From NCBI GenBank assembly GCA_029962745.1, contig CM057171.1, positions 21,278,564-21,342,563 of the forward strand: a stretch of DNA of 64,000 nucleotides. Reading direction: 5' to 3'. The notes beneath the pieces are model-generated. The model did not search any database. It worked only from the letters and a program-made list of their open reading frames with translations, and was not told the DNA's origin. Every line of letters begins with the position of its first letter. Position 1 is the first letter of the stretch. The stretch is from Echinometra lucunter. Its lineage: Eukaryota; Echinodermata; Echinoidea; Camarodonta; Echinometridae. The position numbers and the translations under genes are program-made. Shown in pieces: positions 33,301-42,971 of the stretch.

Positions 33301-36300
33301 GCCATTCGTCACTTTACGAACAGCTTTTAAATGAAAAACCCTCAGGACCCTCTTGCATAAAAAGTTGCGATTAAACGCATCTTGATTTTCAACCAATCAA
33401 AATTGAGTATAAGGGACTTGTGTTGAATTTTTGAGTTGCGTTTTAATCGCAACTTTTTATGCAAGAGGGCCCAGTTCTGTTTGTGCAATTATACATGCTA
33501 GAGTGCTGTCTTCTTTCTTTACCCATAAACATTGAAATCAGATTTAATGCATTTCTTTGTCAAGTGTACAAGCATCCCGTAATACTTTGTTTACTTCGAT
33601 ATAATGATTATCATTTCCTCACTTAAGATTTGGAAAGATAATGTTTGTAACAAGAAACAAATTCTATCTCCTTACACAATTGACCCTTTACCAGTCATTT
33701 CCGTATAACAATGTTAAATAATCGTCATTCTGTCTCATATGTTAATTATTTATACTGACATTCTATACTATCACTGATTATTTCCGATGACCAATGCACT
33801 AATTGCTCAGTAACCCACAACTTCAACAGGAAAGTGCTCTTGGAAGTATTTTTAGGAGCAATTTTCCGTTTTGCAGTTCCTGCGTTTTGTTACTTTCTTC
33901 AAATTTGTATTCAATTGCTTAATGAATATTTCCACTCTTCTCTATGCCAATCGTTATTCCTTATAAAATGTCAGTCACTTCTTGTGATTATTATTTCAAT
34001 AGTCACAACGCGGGTTCCTACCATTCTTACGACCAACCACCCAAAGACTACCCTACATTTACAACCCCTTACAAGCATTACTCAATCAACGGGATTATCA
34101 GGAGAGAGTACTCCTTTTGCATCAAGTGACGTCACAAGCCTGGATGTCGCGACGAATAATACAGAGGTATAACTGTTGCCTTCTGATGTAATGTTGTAGT
34201 AACGGTAGTATGCCGATGACAATGATGACGACAATATCAATAATAACAGTGATAATAATACCGATGATAATATTGATATAGAGTAATAGTAATGATTACA
34301 ATCACTGCAATTCTGATGTTAAAAAAATAGTTTTTGTGGGTTTTTTCCAGTATTGAATTTATTTTTGCATATCTGTTTTGTGAATAATCTTTTTTGTTAC
34401 ATGCTGTTGTTAAAGATATTATATGAGTGTTGATTATTTTTCTACTATATTTTTGTACTTTGCATAATGTGATTTTTAAAAGAAGCGAATAAATAAAATG
34501 AAATAATGAGAATGACAGTAATAATGCATAGTTTTATAGCGCTCATAATGCACCAAACACAGGATGCTTAAGGTGCATTAACCCTCTGAATATTGAATTC
34601 TCTCTTTCCCATATACTAAATACATGAGTTACCCGGTTCAAGTAGCCAACGGGTCGATAACATTTCCTCCGTCATTGCAAGTAGCCTCTTCCACATTAGA
34701 ATTAAAGACAAATTTCTCACCCTTTCTAGATCTCAACAACCCTGAAGACAGTAAGTCCGCCACAGACTCAGCTGAGTAGTACTGTAGTACCAACTCAAGG
34801 ACCTGTTCCTACGAACGGATCAGCCTCTACAAACAGAACAACACCCCCTCCCCTTAAAGGTAATGAAAGTCCATTGCAATAACAATCATGTAGTTTGAGA
34901 GGACTGTGTGTGCGGAAATTCAACATCGAATATTCACCAAAATTATTCATCAAGTAGCATTACCTGCTATAAGTCCTAATCAATTGATAGGGATAGGATT
35001 GGAGGTTGTGTGTGGACATTTGATATCGGATTTTGTACAAAGATTATCAATCAAATACCACTGTCTATACTGCAGTCAAACCAGCTTTACGGACCACCTG
35101 TATTGAAAGACCACCTTTTTGTAGAGACAACATTGTTTTGGTTCCTTGAATTTTTTTTTCCAATTTAATAAAAGGTGTATTGAGAGAACCCTAGCTGTCC
35201 ACACAGACCAACTGCTCATAAAAAAAGTTTATCATGTTTCTTGAGCGGTCCGCTTATAAAGGTTTCTCTGTATAGATATGTATCATTTGACTAAGTCTAA
35301 GTTACTTTCTACCATTCATGTATAGGTATTATGATTTCTGCTGATTTTATGGAGATGGTAGCCTTGCTAGAGCTGCAATTAATCGATGTACGGTTAAACG
35401 ACAGAAGTGATCTTTGATTTTATCTTCAGAATAGCACATTACTTTAGTCACATTACTTTAGTAACGTATTAAATACATATCAAATGACAGAATACCATGG
35501 ACTTAAATTAGTTTTAAAAGATTTTAAATACATGGATACAAATTCTCAGATTTCCTTTACTAGAATGGAAATAGGTGATGCTTAGGCACATTGTGCGGTG
35601 GATACGACCGCTATAAACATAATTACTCATTATAAGTAGTATTCTTATGATTGATAATTAGTCGATATAAACTCGAAAACTCTTTATTCGAATGTTAAAG
35701 GTCAGTGGTCTTGCTGTCGGCCTATCTTCTCATCATAATGTAAGTTCGAAGCTGCATTAATGGAGGCGGACTTAACTGGAATTCAGTTTGAGAATTGCCA
35801 TGTAACTTAATTTTCCACTTAGTTATATCAACTGGCCCCAGACCACAAATATCGACTAATTTTCAAGCCAAAATATCGACTACTTCTCAAATTATTATTC
35901 TGGCAGTCCGAGAGAAAACTCAAAGAATTTCCATGGTCATTCCGCCCAAGGCTCTTCATTTTATTAAATGCGAATTTCTAAATATTCAGTATTTTGATTG
36001 TAGTTGAAATATTGCAAGGAATCAATATTGATTCATCGCATCTAAGAATGTATGTCCTCCATCTTCTGTCTATGTTCGTACAGGTCTGTTGCTTGTTCTA
36101 TCGAATATGGACGACTTGCAAACAGTATCTTTTAGCTTCTCTCTTCCATTGTTCTTGTATTTCATCGCTATCGTATTTGCTCTGGTTCTTCGTTTTATTG
36201 TTATGTGGATTAGAGGATTACGTCAAAAGAAGGTAAGAAAAATCTAAAGAACTGTTAGATTGCTCAAAGAAATCCGGTTGATATTCATTTATTTCATTTT

Positions 36301-37140
36301 TCATTCATTCATTTCATTTATTTATTCGACCATTAAAAACATCAGAGTATATGCGAAGACAAAAAACATCACTACAATATAACATAGTAAAAACAGATAC
36401 AACTTTAAAAACAACAAAAAACAACATAAGGTAATAATGGTCAGGGTCCCTGAGAAGCAAGGTTGCTTGTATAATGTGCCAGCAGCACATTAAGTTGTTG
36501 AAATAATGTTGATGAAAACACTAATAATGATGATGATAAAAAGAATAATGAAATAATAGTAGTAATAGTAATAATGAGAATTATATCAATAATAATAGTA
36601 ATAATAATTATAATAATAATAATGATGAATAATAAATAATAATAAATAATAATAATAATAACAATAATAATAATAATAACTATTACTATTATTATTATTA
36701 GTAGTAGTATTAGTAGTAATAGTAGTAGTAGTAGTAGTAATAGTATCATCATTATTATTATTATTATGATATGAAATTAATAATAGTAATAACAATAACG
36801 ACAACAATATTGTACAACTACAAATCATTTTGTAATATTAATTTTGTTTTATGTAAGGGAAGTCTCATTGCCATATTGCTATTCTTCTAGAGGGCCCTGC
36901 AAATATTTTTACTCCCAGCAATTTTCAGGTACGCACTTACACCTGAGTTGTAGAGTGGCAAATATGGAGCAATGTCTTGCTAAAAGAATAGTAACGTACT
37001 GGGATTCGAACTCTTAATCCTTGGATTGAGAGTCAAGTGAATGAACCACTTTATCACGGCACATCTGCCTTTTTTTGTTTTTACAGGTGGAACCTGACCT
37101 CGAGCGTCCCAAACTGATGTATGAGCTAGTCAACTTCTGA
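27300..37140 (+). CDS. Gene B: type I membrane protein with three kringle domains
   Basis: Nine exons join to 1422 bases, 473 residues plus a stop, with all splice phases compatible. The order is a signal peptide, kringle 1, kringle 2, a short Ser/Thr/Pro linker, kringle 3, two Ser/Thr/Pro-rich stalk exons, one transmembrane helix and a tail of about 27 residues ending YELVNF. Each kringle has six cysteines and the family core YCRNPDN...WCYTT. Each also keeps two N-glycosylation sites (NLS and NHT). Kringles bind proteins or lysine-like ligands outside the cell, so this is probably a surface receptor or adhesion protein; the ligand is unknown. Kringle plus one membrane helix recalls PIK3IP1 or Kremen, but the other Kremen domains are missing and I do not assign orthology. 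Gene A is a tandem partial copy. The introns are rich in MITEs. Confidence 0.8.
27768..28650. mobile_element. MITE with 'GGTTGGTT' ends, split by another element
   Basis: AAAATCATTGGGTTGGTTAT and TGAACCGACTGTTGGTTA on the left mirror TAACCAATAGTTGGTCGGTT and TTAACCAACCTCATGATTTT on the right. A relative lies at 59133-59282. It lies in intron 1 of gene B. Confidence 0.75.
27852..28574. mobile_element. Element with inverted ends and repeated GTTTAGGGTG motifs
   Basis: A C/G-run and GTCACTTCCACTGAAGGGTG on the left are mirrored by CACTCTTCAGTGGAAGTG and a G-run on the right. Inside, GTTTAGGGT recurs at about 28381, 28420, 28460 and 28499. It splits the MITE above. It resembles the element at 45330-46215. 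Confidence 0.8.
28846..29176. other. Rest of gene B intron 1, no gene recognised
   Basis: A 66-codon reading frame at 28846-29046 has no family resemblance and no splice logic; I do not call it. Confidence 0.5.
29177..29443 (+). CDS. Gene B exon 2, kringle 1
   Basis: Acceptor CTTTTCTTTAG and donor TTAG/GTAATA bound 89 codons in symmetric phase 1-1. Six Cys occur in kringle order (ACL, TCQDW, YCRNPDN, WCYTT, YCAVG, PEC). The W after CYTT-x5 is present in IRWEYC. Confidence 0.9.
29780..30186. mobile_element. Diverged snapback MITE in gene B intron 2
   Basis: GCCGCGCATTATGCCATCCG is loosely inverted as CGGATCTTATAGTGTGCGGC, and the central part (GTAGGAATAAAAGTG versus GCTTTTACTCCTAC, 29921-30037) is also inverted. 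Confidence 0.55.
30410..30673 (+). CDS. Gene B exon 3, kringle 2
   Basis: Acceptor CTTGTTAG and donor CCAAG/GTAATC, phase 1-1, 88 codons. The six Cys and the YRGNLSHT and HDRTPANYPNAGLE blocks are the same as in kringle 1; the start (ECDIDPTGV) and end (DPNCQ) differ most. Confidence 0.9.
31122..31193 (+). CDS. Gene B exon 4, short Ser/Thr/Pro linker
   Basis: Acceptor GTTTCAATAG and donor CTTG/GTGAGT, phase 1-1, 24 codons. The peptide TTPVPTTLVTSPNPLTSQTP looks like an O-glycosylated spacer. Its start TTPVPTTLVTS closely matches TTRVPTILTTN at 34003, so the two exons are duplicates. Confidence 0.75.
31501..31572 (-). repeat. tRNA-like sequence, probably a SINE head
   Basis: The minus strand reads GTAGCTCAATGGGCTGCGTG (A-box-like) and, 40 bases on, GAGTTCAAATTCC (B-box-like). 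The acceptor and T stems do not pair well, so it is a decayed tRNA-derived piece and not a tRNA gene. Confidence 0.5.
31620..31799 (+). repeat. Direct tandem duplication, two ~90-bp units
   Basis: AATGAATTCTAAAATATACA and CACAAATTAAATCACTTAA occur at the start and end of both units (boundary at about 31712). The units differ mainly by a short AT-rich indel before TTGTTCACAAA. It lies in intron 4 of gene B. Confidence 0.9.
32474..32625. mobile_element. Palindromic MITE just before the kringle 3 exon
   Basis: GACTGGAAGGGGTGTAATAT and GGACCGCCGAAGGGAGATAT on the left mirror ATATCTCCCTTCGGCGCGCG and TAATATTACAGACCC-like sequence on the right. Confidence 0.8.
32657..32911 (+). CDS. Gene B exon 5, kringle 3
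   Basis: Donor CAAG/GTAAAA, phase 1-1, 85 codons, six Cys. In kringle 1 the acceptor is CTTTAG/CA; here the matching bases are CTTTGTAA and the next AG, nine bases downstream (AACCCAG/CA), keeps the same phase. The exon is therefore still usable, three residues shorter. A palindromic MITE ends about 30 bases upstream. Confidence 0.8.
32951..33348. repeat. Two abutting 'GTTTCATAAAG'-type MITE pieces
   Basis: 32951-33020 has inverted GGGGGCTTTCATAAAGAGTT and AACTCTTTGCGAAACGCTCC. From 33017 a second piece starts GGGATGTTTCATAAAGTTGT and its right side may be GTAAAGCCATTCGTCACTTT near 33300. Both are in intron 5. Confidence 0.6.
33349..33472. mobile_element. MITE with 'GGGCCCTCTTGCATAAAAAG' ends
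   Basis: GGACCCTCTTGCATAAAAAG then TTGCGATTAAACGC is inverted as GCGTTTTAATCGCAACTTTT then TATGCAAGAGGGCCC. The total is about 124 bp, with no coding capacity. It lies in intron 5. Confidence 0.9.
34003..34166 (+). CDS. Gene B exon 6, Thr-rich stalk
   Basis: Acceptor TTTCAATAG and donor AGAG/GTATAA, phase 1 to 0. The protein is rich in Thr, Ser and Pro and ends in NNTE. Confidence 0.75.
34508..34640 (-). repeat. SINE 3' fragment
   Basis: On the minus strand it ends GAGCGCTATAAAACTATGCA then TTATTACTG, like the tail of the SINE at 7711-7985. No promoter boxes are left. Confidence 0.45.
34730..34859 (+). CDS. Gene B exon 7, Ser/Thr/Pro stalk
   Basis: Acceptor CCCTTTCTAG and donor AAAG/GTAATG, phase 0 to 1, 43 codons plus one base with no stop. 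It contains PTQGPVPTNGSASTNRTTPP and pairs with the gene A exon at 3924-4050. Confidence 0.75.
36084..36232 (+). CDS. Gene B exon 8, transmembrane helix
   Basis: Acceptor TTCGTACAG and donor AAGAAG/GTAAGA, 149 bases, phase 1 to 0. The hydrophobic run PLFLYFIAIVFALVLRFIV ends with MWIRGLRQKK, a basic stop-transfer signal that puts the C-terminus in the cytoplasm. Confidence 0.9.
36510..36800. repeat. (AAT/AGT)n low-complexity DNA
   Basis: Imperfect AAT, ATT and AGT triplets fill the last intron of gene B. The reading frames here (poly-L/I, poly-N/T) are artefacts. Confidence 0.85.
36888..37063 (-). mobile_element. tRNA-derived SINE in the last intron of gene B
   Basis: The minus strand reads GTGATAAAGTGGTTCATTC (A-box region), GAGTTCGAATCCC (B-box), a TTTTAGCAAGACATTGCTCC and CCACTCTACAACTCAGGTG body, and ends GCAGGGCCC. 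It ends about 20 bases before the last-exon acceptor. Confidence 0.75.
37087..37140 (+). CDS. Gene B exon 9, cytoplasmic tail and stop
   Basis: After TTTACAG the exon encodes VEPDLERPKLMYELVNF and a TGA. It is nearly the same as the last exon of gene A. Confidence 0.85.
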   Translation: MEPDLERPKLMYELVNF

Positions 37141-38380
37141 TCTGCTGGACGATACTGACCATCCACCCGATTCACAGATTTTCTCGGTATAATACTAAGA
37201 GAATTTGTTTAAGTAAAAAAAAAGACCTGAGAAATTGTATAATTGTTAATTTAAATTCCGCGGTCGCTTGAGTAATATACTGAGAAATTGTATAATCTGC
37301 ACCTTCTTCTTATCACCCAAAGACAGGAATGGGCAAGATGTTCCCAGACTTGGGAATGCATCAGAACTCCAATACATAAGATAGATCATGGAAGGATGCT
37401 TGGTCTGGCCACGCTCTTCGCCGATTTGCACGGTATTCCCGATGCCCCGTTGCTGTGTCAGTTGAGAAACGGGAGGATCATATGGGAAAAGACGCTGAGC
37501 GGGAAAGATGCTACAAGCCGCGTCCCAAATTGGCTCTGACTTTTGATAAGGTGCCTTATAGATCAGTGAATCTCTTATGGCCCTTCCTCGTTTTGTGAAA
37601 CCAAAGCTACATTCCAGTTAAAGCTGATCGACAGCTAGCTTATAGGAAAACTCTCATCCATTACTGTTGATATTATAGGGGGCCTATGGACCTCCCAATC
37701 TCGTAATGCGTGCGCATATTTCACTTGGTGGGGGTGTACCTATAGCGTATACGGCCGCGACACATGCGTGTGTCTAGGTGCTCTTGCATAGCTATTTAAG
37801 CGAGGTCAGTGAACAAAACAAACAAACAAAAAAAAAGTCCTGAGAACAATGCTCCTCGGATGTCATACAATAGTCCTGGAAGTCAAACAATAGATTTGAG
37901 CCTTATTCCGTCAGCCTTCCGAGGACAGGAGAACAATAAAGGAACAACATCTGTCTTCGAGAGTATATATAGTCATGTGAAGTTGTGTGTGTGTGTGTGG
38001 GTGTGGGAGCGCACTGTAAAACAATGTTTAATTATCAATAGCATATCCATGCTAATCACAAATTATCTTCTTTTATATTGTATTGTACCATTGTTATATT
38101 TCCATTGTTTTATCTTGTTTACATTTAAACCTACACTATTTTTATGATCATGAATAAAACCAAATATATTCTCATATATATCGTCATATCATGCTCTTGA
38201 TAATGCCAAATTGATGATTCTGAAATATACATATATAAGGGTAAGCTTTAAGGGTATATAACCTATATTATGGAGTGGAACATGCATAAATTTGAATACA
38301 TTATTAAAGTCGCCTGAGCATGGCGTGGATTGTCTTCTAGAATGTTCGATGTTTCGTGCAGCTCCATCAGTGTCACTAAG
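37141..38380. other. Downstream of gene B; probable 3' UTR and intergenic
   Basis: An AATAAA lies near 38154 (CATGAATAAAACC). I see no further coding exon. A reading frame at 37288-37539 is not supported by any family resemblance. Confidence 0.4.
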
Positions 38381-38979
38381 TTCAGGGGCCGAGGAACGGG
38401 GGGGGGGGGGGGGGGCGGCCCCCCAAATTTTGAGAAGACACGTTAGCCTCTATACAATAACGCTTGATATTGCTTGTTAGCATGCTCAGCCCCAACAAAT
38501 CGTTCCGCGGCTCCTCCATTGTTCCCGTGTCGGAAACCTGTCAGAAAGGACACATTCTCCCATTTGCCACCTACCTATATGCCGGCTGCAGGCTGCTGCT
38601 ACTGCCTAGCTCATTTTACATGGGCATACCCGAATATGATTGTACGTGTCCATATTATAGCCTCTCTCCCTTTATCTTCCTCTCTCCAATTTATTCTCTC
38701 CCTCTATCCATTTCTTCTTTCTTTTTTTTTTTTTAAACTAGTATCTCTGATGATAACTGTAGTATTAATGACTATGATAATGATAACATTTAATGAATAA
38801 CAATATTCAATGAAATAACTCAACTCACCTTCGTGCTGAAATGAGGGGGGCTACTGAAACAATTATTTTGCTTAAATTTGGTAAGAATGAACTATTTTAT
38901 GATTTGCAAAAACAATCTAAAAGCCACCGAATTGAAGTACTTTGACAATGTTTGTTTATTCGTACGTATTCTCCATGTT

Positions 38980-39899
38980 CAGGGGCTCGCTGGGGGGGGG
39001 GGGGGGGGGGGGGGGGGAGGGTGGGGTGTGTGACGACCCCCCCCCCCCCCCCCATTAAAAATTCTTGCCGGCAAATTCGCGATAGCTGTCGGCAAAAAAG
39101 AGAGAGGGGAGAGGGAAGAGAAAGGAGGGAAAGAGAAAAAAAGGAGTAAGGTGCCCAAATAAAGTCATATTCGGCTTATTTGCCTGTGCATTTTGACGAC
39201 GAAATAACACTGGTAACACGAAAGAGAGCATATTTTTCCTCGCTCGCTGCGCTCGCTCGTATAATATTTAGATACAGGATGGTCTTTGAAAGCAAATAGA
39301 TTAGGTAGGAGAGGTGACCAAATATATTTTGATAAAGAACTTTCACTTCTACCATGAAAAGGAGTATTTTTCCTCGCTCGCTACGCTCACTCGTACAGTA
39401 TTCAGATACAAGATGGATTTGGGAAAGCAAACGAATTCGGCAAGCGAGGCCCATGATGTACTTTGATGAGGAATTATCACCTACCATAAAAAGAGTATGT
39501 TTTTTTTTCTCGCGCGTTGCGCTCGTTCGTATGATATTTAGATACAGGATGGTCTTTGAAAGCAAATGAATTAGGTAAGAGAGGTGACCAAATATATAAT
39601 TTAGATATCTTTAAGCCCATCAAGTAGTTTGATGAAGAACTATCATTTCTACGAAAGAGAGTGTATATTTTTCCTCGCTCGTATTGTATTTAAATTAAGA
39701 ATGTTTTCGGAAAGCTAACACATTCAGCAAGTGAGGTGAATAAATATATAATTTAGAAGGAAAATATGATAGAGGCACACAATTGAACATGTCTCGTGGG
39801 CTTCATACGGTTGAGTTTGTCGATGTTGGTCGTCGGCATTATTTGTCGGCAATCTGGCCTCTACACCCCCCCCCCCTTAAAAAAGTCTAGACGCCCCTG
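38980..39899. mobile_element. hAT-type element, family 2, with internal 'cgctcgctcg' repeats
   Basis: The ends CAGGGGC and GCCCCTG are inverted and flanked by the exact 8-bp duplication TCCATGTT (38972-38979 and 39900-39907). Inside, four units of about 130-150 bp each carry a CCTCGCTCGCTGCGCTCGCT block, TTAGATACAGGATGG and TTTGATGAAGAA. CAGGG ends and an 8-bp duplication define the hAT superfamily. There is no transposase. A longer, 5'-truncated relative lies at 60055-61290. Confidence 0.9.
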
Positions 39900-39907
39900 T
39901 CCATGTT

Positions 39908-42107
39908 TTCCTCTGTTGCTGTGTATGTGCTACCTTTGTTTCTGACATGTATTTTTTCTTGATCTATACCAGTGGAAACCAATTTCTTTGTAATTATGTT
40001 GCGGAGACGAAATAAAATATCTTGTATCTTGCATCTATCCCTCAATCTTCGCTTTCAATGAAATTGAAAATTCCCGTCTTCACTTTGGTCTTTGTGTAAC
40101 TAACTATTATAGTCATAGGGATATCCATATACGTATGTGTAACTTATTTGTTTATAAAATGTTAATAATGACGTAAACCCCTCCAACTGAATAAATGGAA
40201 TGAAGAAAAAGAAGAGTTTTTTTCATGAATGAAGTTATGCGTAGGAGATAACTTGATTACAGCGTAGAGGGCCTCCTGAGTACGATCATTTTGATCGCAC
40301 AAGAGAGTTATGGCGTGCAAATCAGAAGTTTGAGTGAGCTAACGAACTTATTCTAACAATTTTCATGCCAAAATTGTCTCATATTGTAAAATAGAGAAGA
40401 GCATGAGTTAATGGAAATTCGAGTATCTTAAGAACGACATTCATGATGATGGGAAGCTAAAAAAAGGGTCATTATTTTCGGATATCTTGGGAATGGCAAT
40501 AGGAGGCAAAGCAAACTATAAAGGGAATATCTACAGGTTTACAGAGAAATACGTTCATAACTCAGTAAAACAATGGAATACATAGGAATTTTTTAGCTGG
40601 ATTATCATTCATACTGAACGAATACTAGATTTGTAGAGAACTGTCTCCGCTACAACATATCGAAATCCCAGCGAAAACTGACCAACAGTAAGCGAGATAG
40701 TTTTGGTTAAAGGCAAAAAATATAACGTCAAAAATTAAAAGTCAGAATTTTGAGTTCACATAAGAATAGGATGACGTCAGAGCATCCAAAAAGTAAATTT
40801 TTGTCATGGATTCACATCTACAACTCATAGCCATTCAGAATATGTAGAAAAAAATATTGGGGGTATCTATGTATTTTGAGGAGATATGGCGGATTTTAAA
40901 AGGACTTGTTTTTTACATTATTTGCCCAATAGACGCGCGCACGGATTTTGAACTTAGGCGCGCGCGTGCGACCTTATGGATGGAAATTGTTAAGGAAAGT
41001 GTCAGAAATGCAAATCAAGTCAAAAAACGGGGTTTTACGTTATTTAGGACCTGCGCGCGCGTAAAAAGCGATCGCGGACGCGGACGCGCGCAAAATTTTG
41101 AAATGCTTGAAATGGCCTGAAACGTAAGGAAAATTATTTGAAGCGATTCTGAGCATTTCTTAATTTTGCACGCGGACGTACGCGTACGCGCGCGTATGGA
41201 TATCTGAAATTAACTGGATTAAAATGAACTTTAATCATGCCAAATATGAATGAGAAATGACCATCCGTTATGAAGATATGACCCTAAGGTGATTTGCACA
41301 AAATGGCGCCTAGATGACGTCACGATAATTTGATGACGCTGAAAACCTTGCTGGAGCCTGTTCTTAATAGGCCTGATAACTGATGAAAATTTGACGAAAA
41401 TTGAACCAGCCGATTTGGAGTTATCGTGTGCACCAAAAAGTCGGAAGAATAAAAATAAAGTAAGAAAGAAAAATCTGACGAAAATAAGAGGTGATCTGTC
41501 AAAGTTGACAGACCACCTAATTAGCTGCACATTTAATGCATTAGTCATAGTTTACTCTCAAATAAAAGAGAGGTTTGCCAGAAATTGTCCAGACTAGCTC
41601 GTGACATTATATTTTGCACCTACTTTATAAGAATTTGATTGGTCCATATATCTTTTGCGGCGAGGAGGTAAAACATTCTTAATGCCTCTGCGAGGTTTTT
41701 TTCCACCTCATATACCGTTCATTTACAACCTTGAGAGTGTCATAGATAAACAAGCCCTATAGATCTAGTTCTTGCCCGAGATTGATATCAAAAATTCAGA
41801 ATATGTATGATTTTCAATGAACCAGTCGTCGTACAACACGGTAAAATAATTTTGAGATAAACTGGACTTGTTCATCATCTCAGATATGATATTAATGAAA
41901 TCGATTATCAATCACAACACAACTGGCACTTTCATGAGGCACGAAAGCAATATAGCATGCATGCTTCTCACCATCATAATGAATAATCAACCTCTCCTCT
42001 GTGATAACCAGCGAACTGCTGACGTCACATCAAGGAGTGAAATGATTGGCTCGCATATTTGATCTTCTGTCAAAATGAGAGAAAAGCGCTGTGTGAGAAA
42101 TACCACC
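39908..42107. other. Long gene-free stretch with a CG-rich purine-pyrimidine segment
   Basis: AATAAA at about 40013 followed by ATATCTTGTATCTTG looks like a retroposon or transcript 3' end. 40930-41200 alternates GCGCGCGT-type runs (ACGCGCGCACGG, GGCGCGCGCGTGCG, ACGCGCGCGTATGG) within AT-rich DNA. No gene is supported. Confidence 0.5.
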
Positions 42108-42370
42108 CACCGGGGCGGCGCCAGAGTATTTTGATTTGGGCAAGATAACCCATAGGTAAATCTATTTACGTTTTGAATTAAACACACACAAAAAAAAGGT
42201 TGTGTGTATAGTTGAATGACCCCCTCCTCTCTTTCCCCTAACTCTTCGTTCTTTCCTTCTGTCCTGTTTCTTCTTTTTCTCCTCTATTTTTTAAAATCTG
42301 TTTTGGGGAAAAAATCAAGAGGCGGTCGCCCCTAACCCCCTCCCCCCCCCCCCCCGTAGCGCCGCCCCTG
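42108..42370. mobile_element. hAT-like element with GGGGCGGCGCC ends
   Basis: GGGGCGGCGCCAGAGTATTT at the left and GTAGCGCCGCCCCTG at the right are inverted. A relative with the same ends lies at 56774-56976. The flanking 8 bp do not match cleanly here. Confidence 0.65.
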
Positions 42371-42971
42371 TCCACCAATCTGTAAGATTGGTGTGAGAGG
42401 CTCATTATAGCATGATAATGTGAATGAGACCTGTCGTACCCTCATCCAATGTCTGTTTCACATCAGGAAAGCGATCTCAAAAAATGTATACGTTGTAGCG
42501 TTGTCTCGTTGTGGGTGTGACTTAATTAGTCTTTATACAACGCCATATGTTTTTACATGAGAGGTCTGAGAGGATAATTCACGTCTGTCGTAGTCGAGAA
42601 ACCATCGCTAAATCTTGACATCAATTAGCATTTTCTAATCAGTCTCCTTAAGCAATATGGAAGAATCTGCGACGCTTTTTTTTTTTACAAGATATTGAAA
42701 CTGAGTGAGTAATGGGCACCGTGTTTCAATTTCTATCTACTTTGCAACTGCCTTCATTCGTAAGTGAGTCCCACGAGTAGATGCTTTGGCAAGTGTTTCA
42801 GCCTTGACTGATCTGAATGTCGCAATTTACGTCTTTGCATTCCAGCTAAAATAACGTTCATTTGAATTTGTATGTTAAGTCGATGCAGAATCGTATATGT
42901 GGTGTACGTAGTAACAGAGTAAGAGGATAAAGAAAATCTTAAAGCTCTTTCATAAAGAAACAAGAAACAAA

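Noticed and set aside
36441..36828. Poly-Leu/Ile and poly-Asn/Thr frames
   Set aside because: AAT/AGT low-complexity DNA within an intron.
39176..39565. 129-residue minus-strand frame across the hAT internal repeats
   Set aside because: The repeated peptide follows the DNA repeat units; no known domain.
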